64,000 nt of DNA, from the NCBI GenBank assembly GCA_011799875.1, contig CM022302.1, positions 198,940,086-199,004,085 on the forward strand. Direction: 5' to 3'. This document shows positions 1-11,479 of the stretch, piece by piece. Position 1 is the stretch's first letter. Every line of letters begins with the position of its first letter. A program made the translations under genes and the position numbers. Under the pieces are notes generated by a model. It did not search any database. It saw only the letters and a program-made list of their open reading frames with translations, and was not told where the DNA came from. Source of the stretch: Thinopyrum elongatum (Eukaryota; Streptophyta; Magnoliopsida; Poales; Poaceae).

Positions 1-360
1 GGAAGGACGGGGAAGTCCTCAAACCGGAGTAGGGGCATGACGGCGGGCGGATCGGGCGACCAGCGACGGCGGATCGATAAAGAGCCCGCGGAGGATGACG
101 GGGACACCTCGGCGGCCACCTCGCTGGTGTCGGGCGAAGAGGCCGCGATAAACCTCTTTTGGGCCATTGGCTCCTCGAGCTCCCCGACACACAGGCAAAG
201 GTTGAGGATGGAGGTGGCGGCGGCGGGGGCGATGGCGGCAACCTACCAATGGTTTCGAGCGAGGGAGGGGTGGTGTGTGTCTGTGTGAGCGGAGGTTTTG
301 GGGAGTGTGTGGTGTGTGTGGAGGGGGGGCAAGGTGGTGTTTGAGGAAATACCGTGGCAC
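1..360. other. GC-rich edge segment, identity unknown
   Basis: Both strands are open for 60-110 codons because the segment is GC-rich and low in complexity. The minus-strand reading is His/Pro/Arg-rich and shows no domain I recognise. It could be the 5' end of a minus-strand gene running off the left edge, or simple repeat DNA. A GT-rich stretch near 265-345 weakens the coding case. Confidence 0.2.
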
Positions 361-374
361 TTGAAAATTTTACT

Positions 375-655
375 AGGCGGGAGTAAAATGTCGGGCTACT
401 AAAAATTTGGATCAAGGGCGAGCAGATATTTTTGAGATTGCGAGGGATGCAGAGGCGGGAGTAACAAGGCGGGGCTACTGAAAATTTGAATCGAGGGCGA
501 GCAAATATTTTTGAGATTGCGAGGGATGCAGAGGCGGGAGTAACAAGGCGGGGCTACTGAAAATTTGAACCAAGGGCGAGCAGATATTTTTGAGATTGCG
601 AGGGATGCAGAGGCGGGAGTAAAATGCCGGGGCTACTGGAAATTTGAATCAAGGG
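375..655. repeat. 79-bp tandem repeat, about 3.5 copies
   Basis: The phrase aaaatttg plus gggcgagcagatatttttgag recurs at 402, 481, 560 and 640, a strict 79-bp period. Each unit also holds gcgggagtaacaaggcgggg. The copies differ by only a few bases, so the array is recent or homogenised. Weaker relatives of the agatatttt(t/c)gaga core continue to about 785. Confidence 0.85.
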
Positions 656-1000
656 ATTGAAGCAGAGCGGGAGTAACAGACATCGCACACGGTCCGCACA
701 TACTAATCATGTGCTAGCAAACATTAAAACCTTCCAGGCGGTAGATATTTTCGAGATTATGAGGCAGTAGATATTTTTGAGAGCGGGAGGCAAGCCTCGT
801 GGAGCCCAATCTACTGTGCTGATGTGAGTGACTGCAGGGGCACGAGCGTGGCACACGGGTAGTCTGACCGAACCGTGTCTGTTGCATACCCAATCGCAGA
901 CGGTTTCGACATCCAACTCGTGTGCTGTTTATAAATTTGGCAAAAAGAATAACGCGGGAGAGGGTCAGAACACGAACACACTTGCATGTGGACCAAATAT
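656..1000. other. Spacer between two tandem arrays
   Basis: This holds degenerate leftovers of the 79-bp repeat (cggtagatattttcgaga near 740, cagtagatatttttgaga near 764) and otherwise unique sequence. I see no gene. Confidence 0.4.
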
Positions 1001-1464
1001 ATGTATGAAAAGGGTAGTTTGATGTTCGAATACCCAATGCACAACTTTGGTGTGGCACCTGTCGCACAAAAGCACAGTATTGCTAGTCAGCCACCCCCTG
1101 CGAACCCCACTTCGTGTCAGCGGTAAGGGAATCCTAGCTACGAATGCATGCCCCCAAATAGCTAGGTCTGAAATCTCACCCTACCGTAACACAAAACCTA
1201 TAGGAGTCCATCATATATATGGTCAAACTTCCCCTTTTGCTTCCCGACAAAGGTGGACCGTGTGGCGACCCACAAATGTGTGCTTGTGGCGCGAGATGGG
1301 TGAGACCACATACGAACCACCTACGGGTGGCCCTACTATATGTATGAAAAGGGTGTGGTCTGATATTTAACTACCATTCACAACTTTGATGTGGCATGTG
1401 TGCCTCGCAAATTAACCGGACTTCCCCGACCCCACGGAGGTTGCAGGTAGTGCGAAGTAGCCCC

Positions 1465-1495
<31 letters not shown>

Positions 1496-3780
1496 ACACG
1501 TCGGGGGCAGGGCATCTCACCAAGACGTAATGTAACACGGAGCAAGCAGAATCCAACTTGGTCGTACAACCTATCCCTCTCGTTGTTGGTCAAAGTGATG
1601 GACGTCCACACGGCCCCGCAAAATGGGCTAGCTTGTTGCTGATAACCTCGCGAGGGAGTAATGTATGAAGACAAACCCACTCTGTGCATGTGGCCCAAGT
1701 ATGTATATGGAAGTGGTGTGTGTGGTGTTTGAATACACAATGCGCAAATTTGATGTGGCACCATGCTTTGGAACCGTAAAATCCCCACACTGAGCGAGGG
1801 TTCACGATGTGTAGCATGCGCTCAAACTTAATTAGGCTTGGAATGATTGACCTACTATATGGTAACGCGAAGCAAAGAAGAAGAATCCACCCTGGTAACC
1901 TTTCTCGTCGTTGGTCGAAATGATGGACGTCCATGCGGGCCCACGAATATATATAGGCTTGCCGCCCATAACCAAGCGAGTGAGAGTGTGTCCAAAGACA
2001 ACCATTGCATGTGTGTGTCCCGAACATATTTATGGAGGTGTGTGATGAATACCCGTCCCAATGCACAACATTGATGTGGTGCGTGCGTTGAAAATCGCAG
2101 AGGTCCCCACACAGAGCAAGAGGTTCATGACGTGTCGTGTGCTCGCCCCCCCCCCCCCCCCTCGATCCAGCGGGATGGATTCATGTGTACACATGCCCTA
2201 TTATATATATGTAATCTCACATCATGATCTATATCGTGAGACAAACAAAAAATTAATCCCCCTACTAAGTCAAATTAATTAACCTCTCTCGCTGTCGGTG
2301 AGAGTGATGGACCAAGCAGGCTGACAGATGGAAGCATCGCCGATAACCGCGTGAGTGAGTGCCATAGGACAACAACCATCGCTTGCATGTGTTCTAGAAC
2401 ATATATATGGAGAGGTGTGTGGTTGTGATGTTTTGAATACCTAATGCACAACTTTGACGTGGCAATTGCCTCAAAATCGCAAAGTCCCCACACAAAGTGA
2501 GGTTCATGTGACACCTAGTATATATGTGATGGTCACCCCCCCCCCCCTTCGACACGTACTATACACCTAGTAACACAGCCCTAAAAGAATTAATCCTCCT
2601 TGTTCGTCAAACATACCTCTCTCTCGTTGGGTCAAAGTGATGGATGACGAACTCACGGGCCCACAGAAAGTGAAGCGTACGTCGCACGCGAGTGAGCATC
2701 CTATCTATATAGGACTACGTACCACCATCTACATGTGGCCCAAAGAGGTGTTTGTGTGATGTTTGAATACGCAATGCACAACTTTGATGTGGCACTACAT
2801 ATATAGGAAACCAAAAAGTCCCCATAGAGAGCGAGGTTCATGATGCGTGGTATGTGCTATATGTACGCCCCCATTTGACGCGTGGTATATATGTACTTCT
2901 ACTGTATAGCACAAACCAAAAAAGAATCATTCCTTGATGGTCAAATTAACCTCTCTCTCGTTGGGTCAAAGTGATGGAGGACAACCTCGCATGCCCACAG
3001 ATGGAAGCACCACACGCGAGTGAGTTCCTATAGGGCAACCACCGCCTGCATGGTATTGCGTGATGTTTGAATACCAATGTACAACTTTGATGTGGCACAT
3101 ACCTCGGGAACCGGAAAGTCCCCACATGGAGCGAGGTTATGACATACGCATATATATAGAGTATTCATGTTGCCCCCTCTTTGACATGTACATACTCCTA
3201 CCGTGCATATACGTAACACAAACCAAGAAAGAACCATCCTTGTTGGTCAAATTAACCTGTCTCTTGTTGCACATTCAACTGATCGACGACGACCTCGCGG
3301 GCCCACAGAGAGAGTCACATGCGAGTGAGTGTCATAGGACAAAACCATAGCGTGCATGTGCCCGTGTGTTATGTGATGTTTGAATACCCAATGCACAACT
3401 TTGACGTGGCACGTACATGCTTCACAAACCGGAAACGCACTACACCACGATGCGTAGCCCCCTCACTCCAAGCCGGTGGGAGGGACTCATGTATACGCAC
3501 GTGCCCGAACTTTGATATGGAATCTCGCCATGATCCACACCACACACATGCCAAGATGAATACACCTTTTGGTTAAATGCCTCTCGTTGTCGGTGGAAAC
3601 TGAAAACCTTTGCGGGCTAACGAATGGGCACGTCGCTGATAACCGCACGAGGGAGAGTGTCCGAGAGGACCACCAATGCATGCATGTGGCCCAGACATGT
3701 ATGTATGAAAGGGTTGTGTAATGCTTTAAATAACCTATTCATGACTTTGATGTGGCATATATGACTCACAAAATGATCAG
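1001..3780. repeat. Satellite-like array of about 330-bp units
   Basis: Nine diverged units are marked by the core acaactttgaYgtggca. The core's gtgg block falls at about 1051, 1390, 1754, 2075, 2458, 2789, 3091, 3405 and 3751, so spacing is 302-383 bp. A second shared block, ctctcgttgggtcaaagtg followed by atggac, lies mid-unit (about 1577, 1903, 2286, 2624, 2950 and weaker at 3263). A third is gcgagNgagtg. Units are perhaps 60-75% alike by eye. I could not match it to the Triticeae satellites I know (Afa/pAs1, pSc119.2, 177-bp Spelt1). It may be a satellite or an internal repeat of a large DNA transposon. Confidence 0.75.
1461..1499. repeat. Poly-C plus (CA)n microsatellite
   Basis: A run of about 21 C is followed by nine CA repeats. 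Similar poly-C tracts occur at about 2146-2161, 2537-2547, 3823-3832 and 4888-4915. Several lie at the same relative place in the satellite units. Confidence 0.9.
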
Positions 3781-4400
3781 TAATCCCACACAGAGGCTCA
3801 CAACTCATAGTGTACTGCCGGACCCCCCCCCCACCCCACACACACAGACACACACATCCCGCACCAGCACAGCCACTCTGAGGCATGTCAAACTTTTTCT
3901 GCAGTGAACATGTGACCAAAGGAGTGTCGTGTTAAAATTATTGAAAAAACAGACATCATTCGACCGTTTTTATACATTCATTGATTTCCTAGGGATTTAA
4001 TGTGCAAAAATCAAATTTGCGCTACATGTGCACCAAAATGGATTGCAAAATCATATGTGTGTCCCTGGGTGCATGTTTCCCCATGCAAGAGATTTCAAAA
4101 CATTGAGAATGTAGATTTTTAAAATTCAGTAAATCCAAAACTTAGTTGAAATTCATGAAACTTATCGTGGTGTCATATATGGACACCAGTAGACTGTGAT
4201 ATTTTTTTCGTCAAATTTGAGACACGTTTTGATATAATCTTCTTACAAACGGGAGATTGTTAATAACTGGCAACCAATATCTCATACGGATTATTTATTT
4301 GGACCGTGTGCGTTAGACCATGCCATGCTTCGGTTAAGCAGTAAAGCGGCAGAATGAATCATCAAAAAACAAAAAAAAAATATGTGCTGCCACGCGCCCC
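3781..4400. other. AT-rich intergenic stretch
   Basis: Unique-looking AT-rich sequence with short homopolymers and no ORF of note. I see nothing identifiable. Confidence 0.4.
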
Positions 4401-4414
4401 GTGTGCCGTGCAAG

Positions 4415-4597
4415 CAGGCGTGAGTTGACGGGGCGCATGCGAGCAGTCCGCCGCGCAGGCAGACCTGGAGGCGTGCGTGCAGGTGTGTGAATTGACGGGA
4501 GGCATTTTCGCTGCGCAGTGTCACCGGGAGGCATGCGAGTAGCTGTGTGAAATGATGGTAGGATTGCCAGAAGTCCGCCGCGCAGGCTCATCGGGAG
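4415..4597. repeat. Degenerate tandem repeat, three units of about 60 bp
   Basis: Three GC-rich units end in (t/c)(c/g)gggagg-like blocks and share gtgYRttgacggg and ccgccgcgcaggc. Codons are open on the minus strand through all three, but the product (Pro/Arg-rich) looks like a by-product of the repeat. Confidence 0.55.
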
Positions 4598-4735
4598 GTG
4601 AGACAGCCTTTGACCGCCACCCGCCTCGCTCCCACTGGTCCGTATTAATTACGCGTCCGAGCCGCCGGCCATAATAGTCGGCCGCACCCCCGGTCCACAG
4701 TGGTCACCATCATATGGACTCTGGAGTGTATGAGG

Positions 4736-4974
4736 ATGCCGCCGAAGCGCACCATCGGAGGGAGTGGCGACGCCGGGGCTGGTGAAGCATCCGCGCAACG
4801 CGTGAAGCTGGGCACAGAGGTTGTCGTCACCGTCGACGAGGTCTCGCGTGGGCAGCATCACGACCTTGACTTCGTCGGCGTCCGCGGCCCCCCCCCCCCC
4901 CCCCCCCCCCCCCCCAGCCGGAGCCGGAGGTCAACAGCAACTTCGGCAATGACTGTGACTCCGACGAAAAACCG
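4736..4974 (+). pseudogene. Possible first exon of the F-box gene
   Basis: An ATG at 4736 opens a reading frame with plausible protein character (starts MPPKRTIGGSGD; ends in an acidic stretch after a proline run). It ends at a good donor, ccg/gttagt, at 4974/4975. The next acceptors are the tttctttcag sites at 5309 and 5368, just ahead of the F-box exon. The poly-C run at 4888-4915 encodes polyproline and makes the frame uncertain. I infer that this is the leader exon of the downstream F-box gene; it could equally be unrelated 5' sequence. Confidence 0.3.
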
Positions 4975-5251
4975 GTTAGTCATCTATATACCCATTTGTG
5001 CAGCAAACATATCATGTGTTTTCTCTGGTTACTCCCCCCCCCCCCTCTCTAATTTTTTTGAATACAAATCCTATGGTTATGTTTCTCTCCATTCTGAAAT
5101 CAGAGTAATTAAGATCCATTAGATGCACATAGTGTATTGATTGTTTGAATGTTATCCATATAGGGTTAGTGATTAATTGTTTGTTCTGTACAAATGATTT
5201 TTGCTAATAATCCGACTAGGGTTAGCGTGCGTGCTAATAATTCGTGGCCAA

Positions 5252-5368
5252 ATCTTGAGAATTGATTTTGAATGTCCTACATATATGTTTGTGCCTTTTT
5301 TTCTTTCAGATCTTGAGAATTGATTTTGAATGTCCTACATGTATGTTTCTACCATTTTTTTCTTTCAG
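5252..5368 (+). repeat. Tandem 58-59-bp duplication that doubles a splice acceptor
   Basis: The block beginning atcttgagaattgatttt and ending tttttctttcag occurs at 5252-5309 and again at 5310-5368, with a handful of differences. Both copies end in a strong polypyrimidine-AG acceptor, so the exon start before the F-box ATG has two equivalent 3' splice sites in tandem. Confidence 0.85.
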
Positions 5369-6029
5369 ATTGGTATGTACACAGATGAGGCTCCGGCCAG
5401 CGCCACCGCTGGATGTAGATCTTGGACCCCGCTGCGCGGCCAGAAGCGGCCACGCCCCCTGGACCTGAGGAACCAGTAGAATCTCCGGCGGACCACATCA
5501 GCGATCTCCCGGACGGCATCCTTGGGGAGATCATCTCCCTTCTCCCCACCAAGGATGGCTGCCGCACACAAGTCCTCGCATCTCAGTGGCGCACTCTATG
5601 GCGCGCCGCGCCTCTTAATCTCGACTATCGTCAGCTATCTGTCGATGATGATTCTGAACTCCCCGGAGCCATCATCTCCTCCCACCAGGGCCCTGTTCAA
5701 TGCATCTGCATCCCGGCATGCTACCTGCTGGACATACCCTGCACGGTGGCTGCCTGGCTGACATCCCGTCAATTCGATAAACTCTAGCAGCTTGAGTTCT
5801 ACCATTACTACAGCGATAGGTTACCACCAAGAGCTGCATCTATGCCCTCACCACCGATGCCCATCTCATGGTTTTCCTCCTCTCTCCACACAGCCACCTT
5901 GACCCGGTGCCATCTAGTAGACAATCTGGTACAAATGCTTTGACTACCACTGCTGAAAAAACTTGCGCTTGTGTTGGTTCATCTGTCGGAGGCCTCACTG
6001 CACAGCATCATCCACTCCAGTTGCCCTGC
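5369..6029 (+). pseudogene. F-box/LRR/FBD gene, 5' part (interrupted)
   Basis: The frame from ATG 5422 gives an F-box near residues 24-60 (DHISDLPDGILGEIISLLPT, then a W-rich tail RTLW). It continues into plant LRR-type sequence (LPLLKKLALVLVH near the end). Such proteins are substrate receptors of SCF ubiquitin ligases; the large grass family is named for F-box, LRR and FBD regions. The frame has an in-frame TAG at 5785-5787 and a TGA at 5941-5943. An LTR retrotransposon then cuts it at 6029. After the element, the 5-bp duplication cctgc brings back the same frame (SCPALERLVL across the join). I call it a dead member of the family. The identity is firm; the upstream exon structure is not. 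Confidence 0.85.
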
Positions 6030-6481
6030 TGAGGGAGTCATGGACTAAGGGGTCCTCGGGGCGATGGCCCATTGTACATGGGCCGGACTGGTGGAGCCGT
6101 ATAATGACAGGAGATCTACGAAGCCGTGGTGTACCCTCCAAGTCAAGAAGGCGCCAGATCTCTTTAATTCCTTATTGTAATCTATCTTCGGTAACCCTAA
6201 CCCTACCGGTGTCTATATAAACCGAGGGTTTTTAGTCTTAGGGCTAGAGCTACATTCATCACCTCATCGCCTTAGGGTTTAGCTCATACGGATCTCGAGG
6301 TAGATCTACTCTGTAAACCATATTATACATCCAATACAATCAAGCAAGACGTAGGGTATTACCTCTTCGAGAGGGCCTGAACCTGGGTAAACACTGTGTT
6401 CGTCGTCCCTTGTTCCCCATCGATCCTAGATCCACAGCTCGGGACCCCCTACCCCGAGGTCTGCCGGTTTTGACACCGACA
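6030..6481 (+). repeat. 5' LTR of the Gypsy-type element
   Basis: It begins TGAGGGAGTC and ends ACACCGACA. The core promoter has TATATAA at 6214-6220, preceded by a telomere-box-like aaccctaaccct at about 6193-6204. The block tagggctagagctacattc that follows TATA by about 20 bp is the likely transcript start region. Confidence 0.92.
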
Positions 6482-6500
6482 TTGGTGCTTTCATTGAGAG
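6482..6500 (+). other. Primer-binding-site region
   Basis: The sequence directly after the LTR, ttggtgctttcattgagag, is where the tRNA primer site must lie. I recognise this start from other Triticeae Gypsy elements but cannot name the tRNA with confidence. Confidence 0.5.
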
Positions 6501-6528
6501 TTCCGCTGTGGGGTCGCCCAAAGGATCG

Positions 6529-9450
6529 ATGGCTCGCCTGACCATAGGAGAAGGCATCGGATCCGGGGACTTCTTCATCCTTGGGCAACTCTTCGCGTTT
6601 GGCAGCATCGTACTGCACGCCGACCCAACTGGTCGTCTGAGTCAGATCGATGCCTTCGCCCCCGGACACCGAATTTGATTCGGTGGTCTGGAATATGTTG
6701 CGGACATGTGGGGCGATCTGGTTTTCACCGGATTCACTTGCCCCTCCCGCACATTCGCCACGCCCGCTCCGGAGTCCTTTTCTGATCTGATCAGTAGATC
6801 GGCCTCAATAGCTTTGAGCCAGGAGAGCTCCGCTTTGAGTGGGGGCCAGACTCCGCCTCCGTCCGGACACATCATGACTGCAGAAGACCTATCCTCGACC
6901 TCCGAGGTAGAATCAGGAGGCAGAGGCCAAGAGTCAATCTCGGGCGAACCTTCCTTTCACAACGCTCGCCTGGCCTTGAGCCATTACGACAAAGAGGCAG
7001 CCAACGCCCAGGGGTCACCCCCAGCCCAAAGTAGCTCGATCTCGAACCCCGGCGGGGAAACCACAAGCAAGGACCAAAGCCCGTCCCTGACCTCCAGTGA
7101 CGGCCCGGACCCCTTCAAGGATCCGGCTCCGCATACCAAGCTCAGCACGGCTAGCGGAAACCAAGGACCGGCCAGGGCATTGATCGCCTCCCCACTCCGT
7201 TACACCAGAATCTGGCCCAGAACCCTTGAGTTCGGCGACCCTCGCAATGATAAACGAGGCGCTGGACCGAATTCAGAACATGACCATCCAGGAGGACCTA
7301 CCCTCCGCCTTCAATCATCAACCCTTCGAGGCGTACCATAGGGAATTTTGCATCCCACCCACCACCCACTTGGTAGCCACTATCGATGACTTAACCGATA
7401 TGTTATACTATAATTCGGAGAATGCCAAGTACATGGACGAGGAGGACGGAGCCACGGCCAATGCCAATGTTGCCCCCCCCCCCTCCCGCCCCGTCACCGG
7501 CCGCTGGTCGGCCACATCCACCTACGACATTTACATGGTGGACACCCCCAAGGATGGCGATGGCACTCCTAATCAGGACCGAGGCAAGCCCAGAGATGAG
7601 TCGCCCAAACGCCAAAAACAGCGCCGTCGATCAAAGCCACGTTGAAGCCATGCGAGCAACATGGAGTCTGCGGAGAACGGCACCATAAATAGTACGGATG
7701 ACCTCGCTGGAGACGTAGCCAACAAACATCATCAGGATGACCCCGCGGGGCAGGAGGACCCGCTCAATTCAGAAAACCCCGACGACTCAGAGGATAGCAA
7801 CTACCTCCCACTCTCTGAAGAGGAGGCCAGTCTTGGGGAGGATGATTTCATCGTCCCCGAAGACCCTCTGGAGCAGGAACGGTTCAAGCGGAGGCTTTTA
7901 GCCACCGCCCGCAGCCTAAAGAAACAAAAGCACAAAATTAAAGCCGAACAGGACACCCTCAACGACCGATGGACTAAAGTCCTAGCTGCCGAAGAGGGGT
8001 ATGGCCGCGAACAGCCAACCAAGAGTTATCCCAAGCAAAGGCTATTGCCCTAGTTCGATGATGAGGCCGTAGAGCCAACACGCTCGACATATACAAACGC
8101 CGAACAGCCGGACCGCCCCCCTAGAGGGCGGGATAGGGAAGCTGATGAGGCCGAACACCCAGCCGCCCCAACTCACCGTCACGGCAAGGATCAAGTGTGG
8201 CCCACTTAGGAGTACGACCTCCGTCGTGACCTAGACACTCGAGGAGGCCATACCAGGTCCATCTACGGACCCAGAGAAGACCCACGTGCTTACCGGGAAC
8301 GATACTACAATCGGCTAAACCAAAACAATAGAATCTGGGAGCAGCAGCAAGCTCGGAGGGCCGAAGACCTCCGACGCGATGTAGCCCGAGTTTGGGGCGC
8401 TACACACCCCCTGTGCTTCACAGAGAGGGTGATGCAACACCAGTTCCCGGAAGGCTTCAAGCCTGTGAACATCAAATCATACAATGGAACCACAGATCCA
8501 GCCGTATGGATAGAGGATTCCTCCTCCACATCCACATGGCGCGAGGAGATGGCCTCCACACCATTAAATATTTGCCGCTAAAGCTTAAAGATCTAGCTCG
8601 ACACTGGTTGAACAGCCTTCCCGAAGACTCTATAGGCTGCTGGGAAGAGCTTGAGGAGGCTTTTCGAGCAAACTTTTACGGCACCTATGTCTGGCCTCCG
8701 GATGCTGACGACCTAAATCGCATCACACAACAACCCGGAGAGTCCGCTCGACAATTTTGGAATCGATTCCTGACCAAGAAAAACCAGATTGTCGACTGTC
8801 CGGATGTCGAAGCCTTGGCCACCTTCAAACATAGTGTCAAGGACGAATGGCTCGTACAGCAGCTTGGCCAGGACAAACCAAGAACTATGGCAGCCCTCAC
8901 CTCTCTCATGACCCGCTTTTGCGCAGGCGAAGATAGTTGGCTCGCTCACAAAAACACCAACCCCGACACACCTGGTACCTCCGAGGTTCGGGACGGCAAT
9001 GGAAAGCCCCGACGCAGCTAGAATAAATGTCGCCACAATGACAGCGAGGGCAAGGATATGGCAGTAAATGCCGAATTCCGAAACCAGAAGTCCGGACCCC
9101 GAAAGAAAGCCCCTAAAGGAAACAATGACGGCCCATCCAGACTAGACACAATTCAGGACAGGCCTTGTCAGATCCACGGCACATCAGAGAAGCCCGCCAA
9201 CCACTCCAACCGAAATTGTTGGGTGATCAAACAGGCCGGCAAACTCATAGCCGAAGACTCGGGCAAAAGCCCACGAAGCGAGGACGATGATGAGCCCCGC
9301 ATGCCGAATAGTGGAGGCCAGAAAACCTTCCCTTCTGAGGTCAAGACGGTAAACATGATTTACGCAACGCATATACCAAAGAAGGAGAGGAAGCGAGCAC
9401 TACGAGACGTATACTCTGTCGAGCCAGTAGCGCCGAAGTTCAATCCATAA
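6529..9450 (+). pseudogene. gag polyprotein region, degenerate
   Basis: ATG 6529 follows the LTR closely and opens the family's usual start (MARLTIGEG), but stops soon break it (TGA after HRI near 6677). Later segments, in different frames, cover 6706-7341, 7226-7645, 7661-8053, 8392-9021 and 9058-9450. The segment at about 8550-8960 is a clear retrotransposon gag domain: ARHWLNSLPEDSIGCWEELE, then QQPGESARQFWNRF and a conserved VKDEWLV. Residues near 9165-9230 (CQIHG..NHSNRNCWVIKQ) occupy the place of the zinc knuckle. At least four frame changes make the copy non-coding as a whole. Gag forms the particle that packages the element RNA. Confidence 0.75.
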
Positions 9451-9465
9451 TCGGCTTGCCCGATC

Positions 9466-10005
9466 ATGTTCGATCGCAGGGACCATCCCACCAGCATACG
9501 CCATGGAGGGTCCGCAGCCCTAGTGCTAGACCCCATCATCGATGGATTCCACCTCACTAGAGTCCTAATGGACGGAGGTAGCAGCCTCAATCTGATATAC
9601 GAAGATATAGTGAGAATAATGGGGATCGATCCATCAAGGATCAAACCCAGTAACACCACCATTAAAGGGGTCATTCCGGGAGTGGAGGCCTGCTGCACGG
9701 GCACCATGACACTTGAAGTAGTGTTCGGATCTCTAGATAACTTCCGAAGCGGGGACTTGATCTTCGATATTGCACCTTTTCGCAGTGGCTATCACACCCT
9801 CCTCGGCCGAACAGCGTTCGCCAAATTCAACGTCGTTCCGCATTACGCGTACCTCAAGTTGAAAATGTCTGGTCCCTCGGGCATCATAACTATCAACGGC
9901 AACACAGAACACTCACTTCGAACTGAAGAGCACACTGCGGCCCTAGCGACCGAAGACCACACCGGCCCGGATCCCGGCCCGCGTAAAGGCCGGCGACAAT
10001 TGTAA
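9466..10005 (+). CDS. Retropepsin-like protease segment of the Gypsy element
   Basis: A 179-codon open segment carries an aspartic-protease-like fold signature: VLMDGGSSLNLIY near residues 34-47, in the position of the usual D-(S/T)-G triad, and LGRTAFAKFN near 105-115, which matches the conserved LGR. The protease cuts the Gag-Pol chain. After the stop at 10003-10005 no polymerase follows, only non-coding spacer to about 11480. It is probably read as part of a gag-pro frame rather than from its own ATG. Confidence 0.65.
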   Translation: MFDRRDHPTSIRHGGSAALVLDPIIDGFHLTRVLMDGGSSLNLIYEDIVRIMGIDPSRIKPSNTTIKGVIPGVEACCTGTMTLEVVFGSLDNFRSGDLIFDIAPFRSGYHTLLGRTAFAKFNVVPHYAYLKLKMSGPSGIITINGNTEHSLRTEEHTAALATEDHTGPDPGPRKGRRQL

Positions 10006-11150
10006 ACGGGTTCGAACCCATTCCCCGTCATGGGAACCCGCATGTGTTCGCCGTAAATAGGGACGCGAGCCCCACAGCACGCCCACATTCTTTGCGCTCC
10101 ACGTGCCTCGTCAGCACAGTTTCACACTCAAAATACCATGGGCAGCCGTGAGGTATATATCAACAAATCTGAAGTATATGCTCGGCTAAACCGAACTTCG
10201 GAACTACCTCGTCTTCGGACGACCCGGGGGCCAATTCCGGAAACCCCCCAAGCATAAAGCTCCGTCGGCAGGACCCTCACCACTCAAGGTATCATCGAAG
10301 GTCCCAACCCCAACCTCCCAGAAGCAAAGGTGCAGACGTGCAGCAGGGCAAAGTGAAGGCTTCAACTCACGCATCAAGGCCCTGTGTAATCCTTTATTCT
10401 GTAAAACTCTTTCATTTTTAATAATGCCTTGGGCTTACGAGAAATAATAAAAATGCCTTTTACGGTGCTCGGATATCCGCATCCTGCGATGTTTTCTATC
10501 TCCTTCCTGACTCCCCACTCGCTCTCCGAACAGCCCAGCATGAAAATATATTAACTAGTCAAGAGTTCGATTTATATATCAGCTTAATATCTTCAAGTCC
10601 GGCACCGCTATCCGCTAGGTGTTCGGCGTCTCGGATATTGCATTATATGCATCTGTTCCGAACTATGTCTTGGGTCAATAGTTGGGTTGCCCGGCTCCTG
10701 TGCTTGCCTCTTATGTTTTGCATGTTCGGCTAAGAGGGCAAAGGGAGAACCCCTGCGATTGTACTTCTGGTTCGCCCGGTCAAGTACCTCAGGAGGAAAA
10801 AGCCGAAAACTGACCGTCATAGTAAGCGCGAACGGGTATGCGATCCGATGACGAGGTTTGACTCCAAAAATCGTTGGCGATTTCGCCGTGTCACACAAAG
10901 GGTTCGTCTTAACACAAACCATGTGATCGGAAAGGGCAGGTTTTGATCCCCAAGTACATCACAATACACCGGGGGCTAGTCCCTAGCCCCCACCGTCAAG
11001 CTCCTATTGCTAAGTGAAAGCAATAAAACCGAATAGCCCGATTGCCTGGTTTCGCTCCTGCACTACCGCCTCCGGGTACCAAGACGTTGGCTAAGAGTAA
11101 CAGTGCGGAGACAAAACACCCCTCGTGATATTCACTTGGGGGCACTGTTC
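10006..11150. other. Non-coding internal spacer where pol would be expected
   Basis: No coding frame of polymerase type on either strand. A polyadenylation-like stretch (tttttaataatgcc near 10415) and AT-rich DNA occur. This is the place where reverse transcriptase and integrase are missing. Confidence 0.5.
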
Positions 11151-11330
11151 AAGATATCTTCCGATATTCCGATAAATCGGCTGATTTATCGCTTACCGTT
11201 GTCTGACCGATAAGGTAAATCGGCCGATAAATCAGCCAATATGGCGACAAATCGGCCGATATGCCGATAAACTGGCCGATTTACCCCTTATCATGGGTCG
11301 ACCGATAAGTTCCCGATAAGCGATATCCCC
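11150..11330. repeat. CGATAA/TTATCG palindromic cluster
   Basis: In about 180 bp, gataa and its complement ttatc, mostly as cgataa, aatcggccgat or gccgata, recur more than a dozen times on both strands. Overlapping small palindromes (for example atcggccgat) mean the region can fold into many alternative hairpins. It lies between the protease and the antisense region. Confidence 0.75.
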
Positions 11331-11479
11331 AACATTGCTTGGGGGCTGAAGCCGACGACTGGTAGCTTTCAGACTAAACATACGGCCGCACAGGAGTCAA
11401 AATTAAATCATTAAAATATAAAACAGTCAGGCGGGCGCATAATAAAGCATAAGGTCCACTTGGTACATACTTAATACAA

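Noticed and set aside
4700..5122. 140-codon frame through the polyproline run
   Set aside because: It reads through a good donor into AT-rich intron-like sequence; only the part from 4736 to 4974 is kept as a possible exon.
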